From assembly GCA_933228895.1 (NCBI GenBank), contig OW121846.1, forward strand, positions 9,207,915 to 9,271,914: DNA of 64,000 nucleotides. Reading direction: 5' to 3'. The stretch comes from Platycnemis pennipes (Eukaryota > Arthropoda > Insecta > Odonata > Platycnemididae). The notes beneath the pieces were generated by a model. That model was not told the DNA's origin. It ran no database searches and saw only the letters and a list, made by a program, of their open reading frames with translations. The translations under genes were made by a program, and so were the position numbers. The number at the start of each line of letters is the position of its first letter. Positions within the stretch are counted from its first letter, which is position 1. Positions 11,580 through 23,575 of this stretch are shown here, one piece after another.

Positions 11580-12486
11580 TAATCTTCTAATCACCGCGGA
11601 AATCTTCGCAGCAATTAGAATATTTTCCATTTTGGCGTAAATAAAAATTGCGGATTCTCATGATGCAACTCACACCGACATAGCGACACATCTAAGATTA
11701 CCGGTCTCTAAAATGGATGCAATTATGAAAAATCGCGATGTGATTCAGAAACATGCTAGCTAGTGCAGCCACCTGTCGAAAAAGAAAATGTCAAGAAATC
11801 ATGGCATGAAGGAATACAAACTTAAAAAGCAGTTCCTAAGTTCTAGATCGTCTAGTATCGCCGTGAATGACTTCGTCATAAGAGAACAGGCATTGCATAA
11901 TGTATAAGTTTAGGAATTACGGATTTGAAACCCTCCAATGGTTGGTTGAAACATTGGTAGAAATATATCGCACAAAAATAAATCAGGGCAGCTCTATAGT
12001 TTAAGAAATAATTAATAATAATGCTCTATTCAGTATATTATTGAATTATTATTGAAGCAATAATTGAAGGAAGAATCATGCACTAAGCTATGTTTAGAGA
12101 TAAGGAGAAAGGAGTGTGAAGAAGATGGACTACAGAAGGAACGTGGATGTAGATTGGGATACTGAGAGGATTGGGATACTGAGAGGAGTGGTGCACTGGT
12201 CAATTTAAAATGCAGGACAGAAATTGCATTGGAGGTGGTAAATGACGTTGGGTGTATGCACAAGTGGAAGATTGGAAGAGACGGAGAAAGTTCTTAGAAA
12301 GTGAAGGAGAGCTGAGGATGGTGAAGTAAAAATGAGACATATTTTAAGAGACCTTGCAAGATACAAGATGGTGGGACAGGGTTTGAGGAGAGGTTGAGTG
12401 GTTTTGAAAATACTGCTTAGGGTGCCCGTGCATCTGTAGGTGACCTAAAGAACAGAATATTTGTTAAGCATGTTAGTAGGTTTGAT

Positions 12487-12771
12487 GGGGGTCGTGGTGG
12501 CCTAGTGAGTAGGGCACTGAGCTACTGACCGGAGGGTCGCGGGTTCAAATCCCAAGACACCCCTTCCTTTCTGGACACCCCCATCTAAAAAATCCTAGCG
12601 ATTCGATTTTCTGAGTGTCAGAACTTCGTAGGAAATCGCAGGTGACCCAGGGAAAGGAACTGGCCCCCCTACACTGAATGTGTGAATTTCACACGCCATT
12701 GGCTTAGTACGGGGTGAGCTCTACTCTCACCTATCAAAGACCAATCTTCGGGTTGAATCACTGAGTGAGTG
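12487..12771 (+). mobile_element. tRNA-derived SINE, 285 bp, with TSD
   Basis: The first about 75 nt look like a tRNA: an A box (TGGTGGCCTAGTG) and a B box (GGGTTCAAATCCC), with complementary GGGGT/ACACCCC ends. A unique body follows and it ends in a short GAGT repeat tail. Flanks agtaggtttgat (12475) and agtaagtttgat (12772) are a 12-bp TSD with one mismatch, so both boundaries are well set. SINEs carry an internal RNA polymerase III promoter and rely on LINE enzymes to move. Confidence 0.8.
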
Positions 12772-12844
12772 AGTAAGTTTGATATGGATAGCACTTTTGA
12801 ACTTATGGTTGGAGAGGGAAATGGAATGTTATCAAGGAATGTTA

Positions 12845-13250
12845 TGATGGTGGCGGAAGTGGTGAAGTGAAAGAAACTGAGGAAGCATTGAGTGAAGAAA
12901 TGAACGTGTTAAGAGAATCGCTGTTCTGTGGCCAGGGAAGGAAAATATCCTCTATGCATGTTAACCATTTAAGAGGCTTAAGCGGGTAGCAGGTAAGAAA
13001 CTTGTTTTCAAGGAGGCCGAAATATATCGATCGGATATATAGATCGATATAAGAAGGACTAAACCCAGGCGCATCTTTTTCTTTGAAGGTAGGGTTTACT
13101 GTCAACGGAGAGCGCGCTGTGAGTGAGGATGAAATGGGAGAGGTCAAGTAGAAAATCAGCGCTTGGAATGTGGGGCATAATACTTCTCCACACTCCGCTC
13201 CTCCACACTCCGCTCCTCCACACTCCTCCTCTCTTCCGGCCCCGAAACAT
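12845..13250 (-). pseudogene. Penelope-like element RT fragment
   Basis: On the minus strand two overlapping frames together give the PLE RT core: an ILTHSALSV-like strand and QRKRCAWV segment, then FSPSYIDLYI, YPLKPLKWL, the catalytic box as CIEDIFLPWP and SLNTFISSLNASS. The usual YIDD box is altered (Tyr and the first Asp are lost), and a frameshift separates the first two blocks. The same segments occur on the plus strand near 27 kb, which supports the assignment. No GIY-YIG endonuclease is seen. An antisense ORF at 13170-13658 is its shadow. Confidence 0.75.
13190..13226. repeat. Short tandem repeat, 12-14 bp unit
   Basis: About three copies of a CTCCACACTCCG-like unit, within the upstream part of the PLE fragment. 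Confidence 0.6.
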
Positions 13251-13659
13251 GCCTCAGTAGATGATTCTACCTTCAATAATCGCTTCAAAGTGTCCATTCT
13301 TTCCTCTCTCCTGCCCAAAGATTTATCCATTACACCCCATACCATAGACTTCACCTGTGTTTGGCTCACCCTCCAGTCCAATCATCTCTCACCCGTCCTT
13401 AGCCTTAGCACTCCTCTGCTCATTGACAAAGATGGCTGTCCCCCCGAAATATTCCTGCTACTTTTGAGTGTTCTTTTTACATGTTTTATTTTACTCAAAA
13501 CACCTCCGCCTGATACTATTTACTCATCACACCTGACACTTCTCCTCTCAAGCACTGTTTCCCAGCGTCCTAACCGCATGCACCAAGTAAATCACTCTTG
13601 CACCTTGTCATCTGTGGGGTGGAATCTGTTTGCCATGGGTTCCTTGTCAATTTGTTAAT

Positions 13660-14000
13660 CCTTCTCACTGCCTATAGCTAACTGAGCCATAGAACACCTA
13701 GAATAAAGACTTGGGAGAACTTAAGTAGTAAAGGCTGACTTTTCTATATCACTTTTCAGGATTTTTTGCTTCTTCTCATATAATTTTCACAACGTAAACC
13801 CTTTTCAAAGAATTTCCTAATTTTAAAGGAAGTTCCACAAATTTCCCCATCCAGCCACCAACCTAAGATATGGGTTAGGTTCAGCAGATGGGAATCTAAA
13901 TCCCCTCACAAAGATCACATTAATTTTACTGAGTAATTTTTCACCCATTACTCAAGCTTCTGTCTATTACGAACTAACGAACTGGGCCAGTTTTCTCAAC
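13660..14000. other. No gene recognised
   Basis: AT-rich DNA; nothing supported. Confidence 0.4.
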
Positions 14001-14300
14001 GATTTGCTAAAGTGTTATTCGTTTCCCTCTCCACCGCCTTCGGGCATTCGCATCGGCCACATTGCAGCTCACAAGGGAAAACAGCACACCTCTCCCCTCC
14101 GACCGCCCCCTCGCCCGACCCACATACTGAAGCAACATGGCGTCGCAGCGTCAGCGCGGCGCAAGGACCTCCCGGAAGAGCTCCTCTCCGGGTCAACGGC
14201 CTCCCACGGCACACTTCCCTCCTCGTGCCCCATTTGCCGCCACCTCCCTCCACGCTCGGAGAGGAACTGCAGTGGCACACTTCTCACAAGCACACCGTGC
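14001..14300. other. GC/CpG-rich patch, possible promoter or first exon
   Basis: A sharp GC- and CpG-rich island in AT-rich DNA. Open frames overlap on both strands, as expected of any GC-rich stretch. The best start is CAACATGGCG at 14137 on the plus strand, followed by an Arg/Ser/Pro-rich frame of 71 codons, but no donor site or family supports it. It may be a promoter island. Confidence 0.3.
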
Positions 14301-17300
14301 AGAAAGTCTCGCGGAATTAAATTCGGCGAAAATAATCCGTTTTCAAACTTAATTTCATTTGGGCAACTTCATTGACTGCGACATATGATCCAGACTGAGA
14401 GTGACATATTTCGTGGGCGCTTTTAAGTTAGAAAAAAATGATTGCTATCCCATGGCCCATTACTATTCCTCAAAACAGGAATAGGCAAAATATGACTGCT
14501 TCACATAACAATACAATTTCAGTGTAGAATGCCGAAAAACTAATTGACTGATTGATTACATTCTTTCATTGGCAGAGCCGCACAGGTTACATTAGAGCAT
14601 TAAATACATTATCAACAGTAATATTATTAATCTTGCTGAGCTTTGAAAGAATTCCAGCATCGTACTTTAATATAGGCTGTATTTTTTCTATCATTGACAT
14701 AAGGAACTGCGCAACATAATATATGATAAAAGTACCAAAATATTAAATTTAACATTATTTCTGGAGACACTGATGATAGAGAGCCACCTAAGGAGTACAA
14801 CCTCCCCGAAACAACGTTTCGAAGGAGTAAGACTATTTGTAAACAACGCTTCCAAGGGACGTAAGATATTTGCCTCCGACCAAGAGCCCGGGTTCGAATT
14901 CAGGTCGATGCAGAGCAGAAATTGGAAGCCTGCTTGAATGGCGAATGGAGAGCAATCTAAGGTAAGTACTCTGTCCGTCGAATGGGACTTAAAGATTCTG
15001 TCTTCGTGTTTTATTGTGAAAAGCCGCCTAGAACGGACGACTAACGTTCACACAGCCAGAGGCGACTTTTACTGCGCGGGACTGCCTTGAAACGATCGGT
15101 ATAGGATGTAGGTTACGGAATGAGAAGGTGATTGATTGTACATAGATACCGTACGTAAGTAGACACCAGGGTAATTTTGTGATGAGTACAATAGATTAGT
15201 TCATGATTCCTCAAATCACCTCCTCAAGAATACATAACATTAGATGATGAATATGAGAGAATAATGTTTTACGTAAGTTTTATTTACATTATTTCGAAAC
15301 GTATCTTGTAGAGATGAATTCTTATAAAATTAACAACCAAATTGTGATACAGGCTATGCTTAGTGGTTGGTGAATGTTTTAGAATTTTTTCTGGAACCAT
15401 TAGCCGATGATCTGATAATATCCTGATATTTTCGGATTTTAATATTTTCCGAAAATGGACACATTTATCGCTAATTTCGGAAAATGGAAAAAATTATGGT
15501 GCAATTTGGTATCATAAGGGCTATTACGAACCGAGGGGCGGTCTTGTTCCGCCAGGCGGAGTTTGAGTTTCGTCGACCCTGAAACTCCGCCCGGTGCTAT
15601 TACGAAAAGGAGTCTCAACGTCAGGCGAAGGGGCCGGTGTGATTGCATGCGACAGATGTTGCGTTGCTATGAAAAATAATGCGTTAGGTCTCCAAAAATG
15701 GAATCAACCAATGATTAGCGATTCCTCAGGCGCAATCCCTGGAAAAGTTTCAAATGACATGCATTTCGAAGTACGAATTAACTTGGTAGAATTTTCACAA
15801 ACTTTGGAATTCGTGAGTTGCACTTCATTGAGCATACTATCCATTAGAAACTTGGTTGCATAAGAATATTACGAAATACACAGGAAAGCATTCAGTGGCA
15901 GCGTATGAGACACGTTCTTCGATAAGAAATCCCTGTTGGAGCTCATTACATCGTCCACTGTCTCCCTTTCGACGAAGAAATTTCTTCGTGCCCCAAGTCC
16001 TCTTTAGTCAGATGGTTAACTAATAAAGCACATAAGGCTGATAATCTGCATTAATTGTGGAGTACATGGCCATGTCAACCGAATGGGTCATTTTTACTTA
16101 GCCTTCCGGCAACAGTTTTCTTGAGTTCGACATGAAGAATGGCTTAAGTGAGATCCATAAATCATAAAAATTCAACAGAGAGAGGTTGACTGGAAACACT
16201 ATAAATCAAGATAAATTATGAAAATCTGACGCTATTACGGGGAACAATAGCACATTATCACTACTTTTAATCAGACATACCGTTAGATACCCTATACCAT
16301 CACAAACCAAAAAACCTATGCCATTTACTACATGGTGTTTAATTAATAAAATTATGCAGATAATTTAAGGATGACATTTTTTATAGAACAAAGATGAATA
16401 TTGTCATCTTAATCACGAAACGCTATAATAATATCTAGCTGTTTGGGAATGAATAGGCCATCTCACTATAGTGCTGTGGGAGCTGTGACAGCTCCGACGA
16501 AATCACAGTAATATTCATGAACTGGTGAATTTTTCTAGCTTACGATAGGAAAGAACTTAAGTTGTGCATGATACCTTGGCTGGATCACTGTTGCTTGGTC
16601 GGATCACCAATAACGATCATTGAACACTTGACAATTCAGGACATTTTGTAGCACAAAGGTATGATTTATTAAAGAACACGGTATGTTTGAAATAATACAA
16701 CTTGACATGCAGTACACAAGCCTTAAGGCATTATAATGTAATACTATTATTAAATTGTGGCGTTGACGTAACATTTTTTGGGTGCGAAAAAATTGTCAAA
16801 CTTGTTGTCAGCATTAAGTTACAGTAGATCATTGTTAATATGACCTTAGACCAAGCTTTCAACTCAAAGGAGTTAACTTGAGATAGTAATAAATGTGGAC
16901 ACTAGCTATGCACTGGTAAAAATATAATTTTCTTTACCTAAAAACTCCTCAAAAATAAACGTATGACAAAAATGAAAAGATCTGTGCAATCAGCATGGGA
17001 TGATTGGGAAGAATCGAGTTTTGCACATTTCTCAACACCAAACTTGATGCAGTACACCTTGCACATCATTAACTTATCGTAACTGATGATAAATTAACGT
17101 TTAAGTTTTACGTAAATCACCATGGCGAGTGCACGAATTGTTATGACTGGTTACGACTGTTATACACATTTCACTTAAATGACAGAACTATACCTTACGT
17201 AGTCACTCAATCATATACAAAGCTCTATGAATAAATTTGGAACGCCGTGTACGGGTGCCTTCAGCACATCTTGTCAAACCGATTAACATCTATACGAAGA

Positions 17301-18036
17301 CTTCAGAGACACATGGGGAGTAGATCAACTTATTAGTATTATTAGTTAAGTCTTTGGCAGTCACAGCGTGTTACAATTCGGAAGCACTTCGTTAACCCTC
17401 CAATAACACTACTAAACGTTTACGGAACACTCAATGTAAACACAATGATCACAACTGGCTTCGGCCGAGAAAGGTGTCAATCTGCAACATTCTGCTCGCT
17501 TAATTTCCACACTATTTTCAAGATATACAGAAATTTCCCATCACCGTCGCTCTATGTGTACATTGATTATGACAAGTATATGGACTTATAAATCAGGTAA
17601 AATCCCGTCAAAAAAGTTGTTTTTAGGACTTCTCCTCTCATCGACAAGTTTGTCTGAAGGGCATAGCATAAAATACCTCACCGCTACCGGTAGGACACAT
17701 ATTTGAAAAATATAATTATATAAAAGTACAATAATCGCCCACCTTTAACATTCTCTTATCCACTTATGCGCCTGGGTATTTCTGGCTTTTCTTTATTATC
17801 AAGCACAGTCGGGCGAAGAATGACGGTCAAGTAGCTCAAATAAAGAAAGCGATGGCAATAAGCAGGTAAAAGTACGTTAAACTCAATACATAAAATAATG
17901 TAATAAGTAATTAATCGCTTCACAAACGCCATGAAAGTCACAAAGCAATAAAATCTCTTACACCTTCTTACAATGGGCATTACCACGAGAATCATACCGA
18001 AATAGTTTTGCCGGCTAACTTCACCACATTTAGCAA
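14301..18036. other. No gene; one tRNA-like B box and one GC-rich inverted motif
   Basis: AT-rich DNA. CGGGTTCGAATTC near 14889 resembles a polymerase III B box and may mark a SINE fragment running to about 15050. At 15553-15590 GGCGGAGTTT and AAACTCCGCC form a small inverted repeat beside direct repeats of CTATTACGAA. Nothing else is supported. Confidence 0.35.
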
Positions 18037-18192
18037 GATATTCCACAGAGAAAAAATCATTCGCCTTGACCGGGACACGAACCCTGATTTCCGGCCAGGT
18101 GCTCTACCAGTTGAGCTACCAAGGCGTCCTCTTTCTCTGTGGAAATTCCCGGTCAAGGCGAATGATTTTTTTTTCTCTGTGGAATATCTTGC
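18037..18192 (-). repeat. tRNA-like sequence between inverted repeats
   Basis: The minus strand at about 18066-18127 reads as a tRNA: acceptor stem GCCTTGG/TCAAGGC, A box TAGCTCAACTGGTAGAGC, B box GGTTCGTGTCC. The variable loop is missing and the anticodon and T stems overlap, so it is not a working tRNA but a SINE head or pseudogene. Its 3' part and downstream sequence (about 18037-18080) are repeated in reverse at 18148-18192, sharing CCGGTCAAGGCGAATGATTT and TCTCTGTGGAATATCTT, which makes a foldback. Confidence 0.7.
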
Positions 18193-19566
18193 TATCGTGC
18201 ATCTCAGCGGGTAACTCCGCTAAGGTTTTCGCGGCTAGCTCGCGAGCTTTGAATTTCTTCACCACATTTACTTCCTTACCTTTGCTCAGATTTTCTAATT
18301 GCATTTCATGGATTACAATGGCATTTAACGTCCTTCAACATTTGATACGACACAAATACGTCAGACTGGGCCAAATAACGTAAAAAATGGCCGCCATGTT
18401 GATAATACGACAAGGCGGAGTTTCAAAGGCTGGGTCCCTGCCCGTGATACAATACCGACCCCTTCCCGTGGAACGATACCGCGTCTAGCTCGTTCGTAAT
18501 CGCTTCGGGTGGTGAGACAGGTTTCGGGCGGTATAACTCCGCTTGCGTTGTCTTACCGCATGCGGTGAGCGGTTCGCATATGTCTAATAACTTCCGACGT
18601 AATATTCAACTAAAGCTAGAAGTGAGGACCTCGCGGAGAATATAACTTTCACGATATGAAACCCCCTCCACATTCGTAAATTTTCCACGGTAGTTGTTTT
18701 TGCCGGACAATCTAACGGCGAATAAAACATAGAAGAAGTGAAATGCTACTGTACAGGAAGATCACGACCCTGGGAGGTGGGTATAGGGCACAACTAACTA
18801 GCAGAAGACTTTTAAGCATTTTTTTGACAAGTAATGATTACGAATAAATGAATATGACTGAAGTGGATAAAATGACATATGAATGTAACTCAAAAGATAA
18901 TTACAATTTTCCCACCCACAGAACGCACTTGCGCCTTCACATTCGTCCACCCTCTTTGCCGATTTCAATAACTGCTGAAGCAAAATCTCAATGAGAATTG
19001 TGGGCCAGGGGATGGCGCATTAGTGGCGACAGGAAACGAGGCGAGAATGGGGTCGATCTCGGTCACGTCTCGTCTCCGAAACTAACGCTCGTACGGTGGA
19101 GCCCAACCTCGGTGATCTCGCACGAGCCTCTGGACTAGCAGCTAAATTGAACATTAAAACAACGCCCCATCTGTTTCTGGAGGCAACCGCAATTTACTAA
19201 ACTAAGAAAATGGGGCATTTGAAACTAACTGCAGGGTATTCCTCATTTAACTGACAGTTTGAGCCTTGCGCAGGACTCTTGCCTAACTTGCACGAGTCCT
19301 ACTGAAGTGGGCAATCATTGGTAGCAAATTGAGGCGAAGTATCTCAAGGGATATTTTGTTGAGAGAAACGAAAATTGGCTATATTGTACAACTTTTTGCA
19401 CTCTATTAATCAAAATAATAAAAATAACTGTAAGTGCGACCTCCTTGCAGAAAATTCATGGTGAAACTGGCTCGAAAAAATGCGGATAAAAAAATCATCT
19501 TCCTATTGCTTTCCATTTTTTTTTAAATGAGTCAAAATTTGACAATTTTTGTAAAACGCTAAATTA
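18193..19566. other. No gene recognised
   Basis: Mixed composition, with a CpG-richer stretch at 18400-18560 that includes GCGATTACGAACGAG-like sequence on the minus strand. No exon is supported. Confidence 0.4.
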
Positions 19567-19895
19567 GGGTATTTTCACCTCGCTTCTACAAAAAAAGACC
19601 CTCTGGAATTTCTTTTGGGCCATTCTCATTAGAAAGAGATTTTCACCCTCTAAAAAGTATATCTGGTTTTTCATCACGGGCATATACGGCCCTAGAAATA
19701 GCGAAAACTTTGAGGATGACATACGACAAAAAGAGGTTATTTTCTGCCCACTATTACGAAAGATAGACCTTCTGGATACTCTTTTAAATAATTTTCATTT
19801 GAAAGAGCATGTTTCAAACCTCTTAAAAAAGTAGACTTGGTAAATTGTAAAAGACCATCGCGAGCACATACGGCCCTAAAAAAGTGAACAACGTT
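19567..19895 (+). repeat. Diverged direct repeat, about 165-bp unit, two copies
   Basis: Two successive segments share the order: a TATTTTC start, an AGACCnTCTGGA block, TTTCATT-GAAAGAG, CTCTnAAAAAGTA and CATATACGGCCCTA. The first ends near 19700 and the second near 19885. They are not protein coding in any shared frame. Confidence 0.55.
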
Positions 19896-20157
19896 GGAGA
19901 ACGTTGCTATAGTGGCGCCACATGAATTCTGTTATTGTCCTGTTTATACATTTTTAGTATATTGCGTTGGTCCATGGCGACATTGTCACTACCAGTTCAG
20001 CCAATTTTCGAATCTGGTAGTGAACAAATACCTCTCTTTTTTACTTTTCGTGATGCTTTCACCATGCGTTTTGACACCAAATGTTTTTGCTGTTACTGGT
20101 ATCGATCAACTATTTGGGGTCAATGTCAATAATCGAACTTTCGTCGATCTATCGGAT

Positions 20158-20370
20158 ATTTTTTTGCATCCGGACTATTCTATTGGTCCATATTACCTTG
20201 GGATCCCAATAGGCATTGGCCTTTCATCAGGTTTCCCAGGGGCTGAACCAACAGAGCTTGGCAAACACCCGTGCCCTGGGTGGAGAAAAACGCACCCAGG
20301 CGAGACTCGAACCCGCGACCCTAACAGGAGAGGACTTTACCTCGCCGCCACCTGGGCCGGCGCTTTGAAC
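20158..20370 (-). mobile_element. tRNA-derived SINE
   Basis: On the minus strand the head at 20366-20278 has acceptor-like ends GCCCAGG/CCTGGGT, an A box TGGCGGCGAGG, a well-paired T arm GCGGG-TTCGAGT-CTCGC (B box) and a degenerate anticodon arm. A unique body follows, ending in a short A run near 20158. The head differs from the SINE at 12487, so this is another family. Confidence 0.65.
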
Positions 20371-20702
20371 ATTTCTTTTCATATCTTTGATTAGATCAGC
20401 GAGATCCTGATATGCCAGGCATTCCTCAGCATCACACCGGCTAGTTTGTCATATCTCTTCAGCTAACACTCCAGCGGTTAACCTTCTTCTGTCTGCTACC
20501 ACTTTCTGCACGCGTTCAATTTTTCGTTTCACTTTATCCCTACTGCTCACCTTGACGAATTGTTGAGCCTGAGTGACGAAACAGGCGGCGAGAGGGCCGA
20601 GTCGGGTTACGACTAGAGTAACGTATGAAGGGCGAGCCCCGCGCTGCGCTGAGCCAAGCACAAGGATGGCAAAGGCAGTCTCTGCCCTAGAGTCCATTGG
20701 TC
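20371..20702. other. No gene recognised
   Basis: Moderately GC-rich DNA with random ORFs on the minus strand; no family signature. Confidence 0.35.
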
Positions 20703-20825
20703 ACCATACAATTTCCAGGGTTTTTCACAAAAATACAAAAATGCCCTGATTTTTCCCTGAGTTTCCGAGGCCTTAAAATTTCCCAGAGTATTCCCAGGGG
20801 TTTTCCAGGTCGCCGGACACCCTGA
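20703..20825 (-). mobile_element. Terminal fragment of a CAGGGTGTCCGGC-type repeat
   Basis: The minus strand begins CAGGGTGTCCGGCGACCTGG and continues with CTGGGAAA/CAGGGAAA-rich sequence to AATTGTATGG. This form is familiar as the end of a widespread arthropod DNA-transposon repeat. The superfamily is not assigned and no partner end was found. Confidence 0.45.
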
Positions 20826-22990
20826 TTTATTGTTAACGGACGAAACCCAACTTGGATTTTGGAGCTATCTTTCGCTGCAAGTCTCAATCTGAGCCGTAAA
20901 TATATTATGAAGTAACGTTAATGCATAAATACTGTCAGTAATCGAACATGTGGTTTTACAATAACTGCATTAGTATTCCAAACCCCAATTCAACCCCGCG
21001 GAAGCCTTCGTTCAAATGCTCTTAGGTTTACCGGATGCAAACAGACTTGATCCGCGAGTAGCAATAGTAGTTGATTGTGCCGAATGAAATGGCCGATCTA
21101 GCTTCATGAATTAGTCGCAGTGCCTCATTTCGCACCTTCCAATGTCCTCGGGAAAAGCACAATGCAGGTTGCGACATCTCTTTTCAACGCATAGTTTAAG
21201 TGGTTAAAGCATCATCATTATTCGGAGGTAGCAACGTCAATGGCCTTGGCAACGCTCAGAAAGAACCGAAAAAAACCACAAATTTCAACTTCAGTTACAC
21301 AATTAACAGAAACTTAGATGGAAAAGTGTAAATCGGTTGAAATAATAATAAAGTGTAAGTCTTTTCCGTTAAATACAAAAAAGAATGAAAGAAATCCATT
21401 TACATCTAGTTATTTTACTGAGCGAAAGACAAAACTCTTGCGCTTTCATAAACTGAAAAAGTCAATTTAAACCAATATAAATAGGTACATAACTGGCGCC
21501 ACGAATCGAACCCGGGTTAGGTACCTATGTGTTCTACCTGCATCCAAAATCTTTTTATGCAGAAACTTATTATGAACGTTAGTTTCACATACTTGCCGTA
21601 ACGGGGTAAAGGGAGGATTATGCCCAGCGCTTTTTTCGGGGCAGACGGCGCTGCCATCCCCCGCCTACCACCATCCACTACCCCTCGCTCGCAGCATTCG
21701 GAGGATCGGATTTCACGGGCGAGAGAGGGCGGTCTCGGAAGAGAAGAACAGATTTTTGGGCGAGTCGTGGTCAGGCGATTTCGTTTTCTGCCCTACGGAT
21801 GTAGGGGTATTCGGCGGGTGCATCCTTACGTGGGGCGGTATTTCCCGCTACGATTGCAGGCGAAATATTGGAGGACATAATTTCGCCAGCTCGCTTCAAT
21901 CCAGCCACCACATCCGCAGTCTCCTCTTCTATAGATTTAACACGGAATGTCCAGATTGACTGATTCATTCACTAATCAACGCACATCCCTAAATATTGGC
22001 GATAGGAACGTGACATTCCGAGGAAATATCCCTATCAGGGTGTAGGGGCGCACTAAAACAGAATTTTTGGGTTGTTTTTAACTCCTTTATAGCTAACTTT
22101 TACTCCCACAAGAAAAGCAGTGAATTTGCTTCCTTTTCAACAACAGAAATTTGCTTGGCAACCAGGGGTGAATATCCATTTAAATACAATTTTTAATTGC
22201 CAATGGATGTTACGCCAGCAGCATTTTAAGTTCAGGTCAAATGACTAATTTGAGTTTTAGGAAGAACTCTTGGTGAGATAATTTTCACTCCAACCTCTCT
22301 TTGCATGGCAGAGCTCAAGAAGGACCAACACCAAGTGTACACTACATTAAAATTATACCATAGTTTGTACGGCCTTTGTTGGCAGTGACGCCATCAAAAT
22401 TGATGACGACACATCGATTTTTCGCTAACGAGAGAAGCTAAAAATCACGCGCGTGGACAAGTTTCTGCCAACTTAAAAGTTACAGCACAATTTAGTGTCG
22501 CTAAAGTGAATTACTCTGCGGGAACTTCGTGTCGTTTGACAGGAAATTGTTCTCCAAGGAAGTGTCTCAATCAATGGAATCAATGGTTTACAGCGCAAGA
22601 TTTTAAGGGCAACGGTAAACATTAATGTTACAACTTTAAGGAATTCGTACCAAGTACTCAGCTACGTGTTCTTTTTACCACAACCTCAACCCTCTCCCTG
22701 ATTATTCTCTGTGGCTATATTGATAAAGCCGTTGACTATTTACAATTGGTTATGGACTAGAATAAGCAACAGCAAGTTTATTGAGGGAAGGAATTAGCAG
22801 ATCAAAGCCTTTATCCTATGAAACCCCTATGACAAGTTTCTTGGATTGAAAAACTGGCTTGAAGACGTTGACACAAAAAAACACATAATACATTGATCCC
22901 TCGGAACATAATTTACTCATGACATTAAAAATCATCAAATGTACTGAAATAAATGTATTGAACCATAAGGAAAAATCTTGTTTCACTTAC
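20826..22990. other. No gene; tRNA-like trace and a GC-richer patch
   Basis: The minus strand near 21497-21545 contains CCCGGGTTCGATTCGTGGCG, a B-box-like sequence without the rest of a tRNA. A GC-richer patch at 21620-21960 has short ORFs on both strands with no recognised domain. Confidence 0.35.
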
Positions 22991-23064
22991 ATCCTTGTCA
23001 TCCTTTGCATCCGCATCTTTTTCTAATTCCCTCATCCACCAAGCTGCTCCTAATTTCGGTCGAG
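22991..23064 (-). CDS. Candidate 74-nt internal exon, unassigned
   Basis: On the minus strand TTTGCTATTAG precedes 74 nt that end in a consensus GTAAGT donor. Only one frame is open: two bases of a split codon, then RPKLGAAWWMRELEKDADAK and DDKD, ending exactly on a codon boundary. The tail is strongly acidic and lysine-rich and the WWM core is distinctive, but I do not recognise the family. The acceptor tract is weak in pyrimidines. No neighbouring exon was found; it need not belong to the same gene as the candidate at 10049-10117. Confidence 0.4.
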
Positions 23065-23482
23065 CTAATAGCAAATACTAACAGTAGTACTGATACGATG
23101 AGAGTACGAGAAAGAAGCTATTTTACACTTTTCAGGCCTAGTTTAGAATAACTCGCTAGTATATGGGATCCGTAAAAGAAGGTTTTGCATTTTCATTAAT
23201 TGTAAATTAAACTTTTAACTTATATTAAAATAAATTGCCTAAGGAACCCGAAACTCTACCGACACGAAAACACTTTTTCGGGCTTTTAAGTCTGCTAGAT
23301 CCAAAAGGCTGTAAACAGCGTCTCTCTAGCAATTTTCTTTTCCGAAATAGAGGCATAGATATTGTCTTAGTCAAACGAAGAAATATACCTCAAGAAAGTT
23401 AAGTCGTTGTGGTGGCTGGAGTAATAGGCACCCATCCCGAGTGAATACATATGAATTTGGTTACCTGTGGCATGATTGACAG
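23065..23482. other. No gene recognised
   Basis: AT-rich DNA upstream (minus sense) of the candidate exon; would be intron if that exon is real. Confidence 0.35.
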
Positions 23483-23575
23483 GATATCTACATCTATATA
23501 TTGCCCTTCAAGCCTCCATAAAGTGCGTGGCAGGGGGTGATTCTTCGCCGTGTGAATATTTGCTTGTGTTCTATA
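23483..23575 (-). mobile_element. Possible LINE 3' tail with ATGTAG repeats
   Basis: The minus strand reads CCACGCACTTTATGGAGGCT, then ATATATAGATGTAGATATCC, resembling the 3' ends of a common insect LINE group that stop in (ATGTAG)n. It is short and no coding part is attached. Confidence 0.35.

Noticed and set aside
13170..13658. 162-codon plus-strand ORF
   Set aside because: Antisense to the PLE RT fragment; its His/Pro/Ser repeats come from the tandem repeat there.
14004..14375. 123-codon plus ORF and overlapping frames on both strands
   Set aside because: Five overlapping frames in a GC-rich patch, none with splice or domain support.
18066..18127. Functional tRNA gene on the minus strand
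   Set aside because: The variable loop is missing and the anticodon and T stems share bases, so it cannot fold as a normal tRNA.
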